Assembly (NCBI GenBank): GCA_946184295.1
Contig: CAMHEZ010000013.1
Coordinates: 1 to 60,357 of the forward strand
Length of the DNA stretch: 60,357 bases
Source: an uncultured Clostridia bacterium
Lineage (GTDB): Bacteria > Bacillota > Clostridia > Oscillospirales > Acutalibacteraceae
Reading direction: 5' to 3'
The notes below the pieces were generated by a model that worked only from the letters and a program-made list of their open reading frames with translations, did not search any database and was not told the DNA's origin. A program made the position numbers and the translations under genes. This document shows, one piece after another, positions 59,442 to 60,357 of this stretch; within the stretch, counting starts at the first letter, position 1; the number at the start of each line of letters is the position of its first letter.

Positions 59442-60212
59442 CTATGATTTTTTATTTTTATGGTAGAGAATCCGCAGCCCTTCCAACACGAGATTATCGT
59501 CATGCACAAATTGGCGCTTGCAGTTGCGTACCACTTCACCCGAAAAGCCGCCGGTTGCAATCGCTGTCAGGGGCATTCCCAGTTCTTCCTCAATTCTGTC
59601 GAGCATACCGTCCAGCAATGAGGCCGCTCCGAGAATCAATCCCGACTGCATGGATTCAATGGTATTGCGCCCCACCACCCGTTTCGGAGCCTCATAACCG
59701 ATTTCAGGAAGCAGCGCCGCATTGTTGACAAGCGCCATCAGCGACGTGCGAATGCCGGGATAGATAATACCGCCGATCATCTTGCCATCTTTGTCTACCA
59801 CGGAAATCGTGCTAGCGGTGCCCAAATCACAGACCGCGTTAGGCAGCGGGTATTTGTTAAACGCCGCGACTGATACAGCCAGCAAATCCGCGCCCAGTTC
59901 GGCCGGGTCGTTAATCGCGATATGAAGGCCGGTTTTCATGCCCGGGCCCACAATCATCGGCGTGAGATGAACCACCTTCCTCACCGCCTGACAAACGGGG
60001 CTTGTCACCGCGGGCGACACGGACGACACAATAGCGCCGTCTAATCGAGCGATGTCACACGCATACAAGCTGAAAATGCCCATCAGATCAATCGCATACT
60101 GATCGCCGGTTTTGCCCAAATCCGTCGCAATGCGTGCGGTAAATGCCAGTTTCTCATCGTCATACACACCCACGGTAATATTTGTATTACCGATATCAAT
60201 TACCAGAAGCAT
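59442..60212 (-). CDS. coaX: Type III pantothenate kinase
   Basis: A 256-residue ASKHA-fold kinase that phosphorylates pantothenate, the first step of CoA synthesis. Motifs: LLVIDIGNTN (phosphate loop with Asp), DPAELGADLLAVSVAA (catalytic Asp region) and CDLGTASTISVVD. The start is the second ATG (60212), 8 nt from GGAGG; the first ATG (60218) is too near it. It is the first gene of an operon with the ECF S component 107 bp downstream. Nothing is seen in 60287-60357 apart from A/T-rich sequence. Confidence 0.95.
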   Translation of the reverse strand: MLLVIDIGNTNITVGVYDDEKLAFTARIATDLGKTGDQYAIDLMGIFSLYACDIARLDGAIVSSVSPAVTSPVCQAVRKVVHLTPMIVGPGMKTGLHIAINDPAELGADLLAVSVAAFNKYPLPNAVCDLGTASTISVVDKDGKMIGGIIYPGIRTSLMALVNNAALLPEIGYEAPKRVVGRNTIESMQSGLILGAASLLDGMLDRIEEELGMPLTAIATGGFSGEVVRNCKRQFVHDDNLVLEGLRILYHKNKKS

Positions 60213-60257
60213 GGTCATTTCCTCCCATTTGATAAATTTGTAACAATCGTTGCTTTT

Positions 60258-60286
60258 ATTCTACACCTGTTTTCTCAATATGTCAA
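60258..60286 (-). promoter_or_regulatory. Promoter of coaX
   Basis: On the minus strand TTGACA (60281-60286), 17 bp, TAGAAT (60258-60263). Confidence 0.8.
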
Positions 60287-60357
60287 TGGCTTTTTTAATG
60301 TCATCAGGGCGACAGCATTTACTTTTGAAGATTAAAGAGGATTTTCACAAAGAGATC

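Overview
This window looks like chromosomal core sequence from a spore-forming, anaerobic, low-to-mid GC Firmicute, most likely a clostridium of the Oscillospirales/Ruminococcaceae type. The reasons are a complete spoIIIAA-AH operon, dipicolinate synthase dpaAB, a SigH-like sigma factor, pyruvate formate-lyase with its activase, RNase J, a c-di-AMP phosphodiesterase, a CIRCE-controlled groESL operon and a T-box-controlled pheST operon. Taxonomy is inferred from gene content only. I see no rRNA, CRISPR array, insertion sequence or prophage.

Layout. 0.1-2.9 kb: three-gene envelope operon (NTF2-like lipoprotein, phosphodiester-glycosidase-type protein, divergent Lgt-like membrane protein). 3.0-8.1 kb, minus strand: small lipoprotein and a two-gene type IIA topoisomerase operon. 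8.2-11.8 kb: DUF1858 protein, then trmK-nif3-rqcH. 11.9-12.9 kb: pseudouridine synthase. 13.0-18.0 kb: spoIIIAA-AH behind a sigma-E-like promoter. 18.1-20.1 kb: radC, tRNA-Ala, tRNA-Leu and a ThyX-like protein. 20.3-25.4 kb: serpin lipoprotein, FHA-SEDS fusion and class B PBP. 25.5-28.4 kb: SigH-like sigma factor, zinc-ribbon protein, dpaAB. 28.5-30.6 kb: aminotransferase and an unknown membrane protein. 30.6-41.0 kb: a possible structured RNA, then rnj, gdpP, rplI, dnaB, tilS, hpt, ftsH. 41.0-48.2 kb, minus strand: pheST with T-box, an unknown charged coiled-coil protein, groESL. 48.3-52.5 kb: LytTR-DUF3021 pair, pflA-pflB. 52.6-57.4 kb: DUF3592-like protein, then transglutaminase-like, DUF4358, MBOAT and DHHW proteins, probably a surface-polymer acetylation cassette. 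57.5-60.2 kb, minus strand: tyrosine recombinase, ECF S component and coaX.

How the genes work together. Sporulation genes cover the SpoIIIA-SpoIIQ channel and spore DPA. The 35-41 kb run is the common Firmicute replication/tRNA/purine/protease block. coaX next to an ECF S component suggests coupled pantothenate uptake and phosphorylation. The FHA-SEDS and PBP pair forms a peptidoglycan polymerase/transpeptidase unit.

Promoters are unusually clear: many have near-consensus -35 and -10 boxes exactly 17 bp apart. I found no single unmistakably new system. The best leads are a possible structured RNA or leader before rnj with a 15-bp direct repeat, a perfect 15-bp-arm palindrome between the promoter and ribosome binding site of the recombinase gene, a TTGCACAA-box cluster before an unknown coiled-coil gene, a 12-bp-period duplication in the serpin hinge, and a ThyX-like protein without the ThyX motif. 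All functional calls come from reading the sequence; no database search was run.
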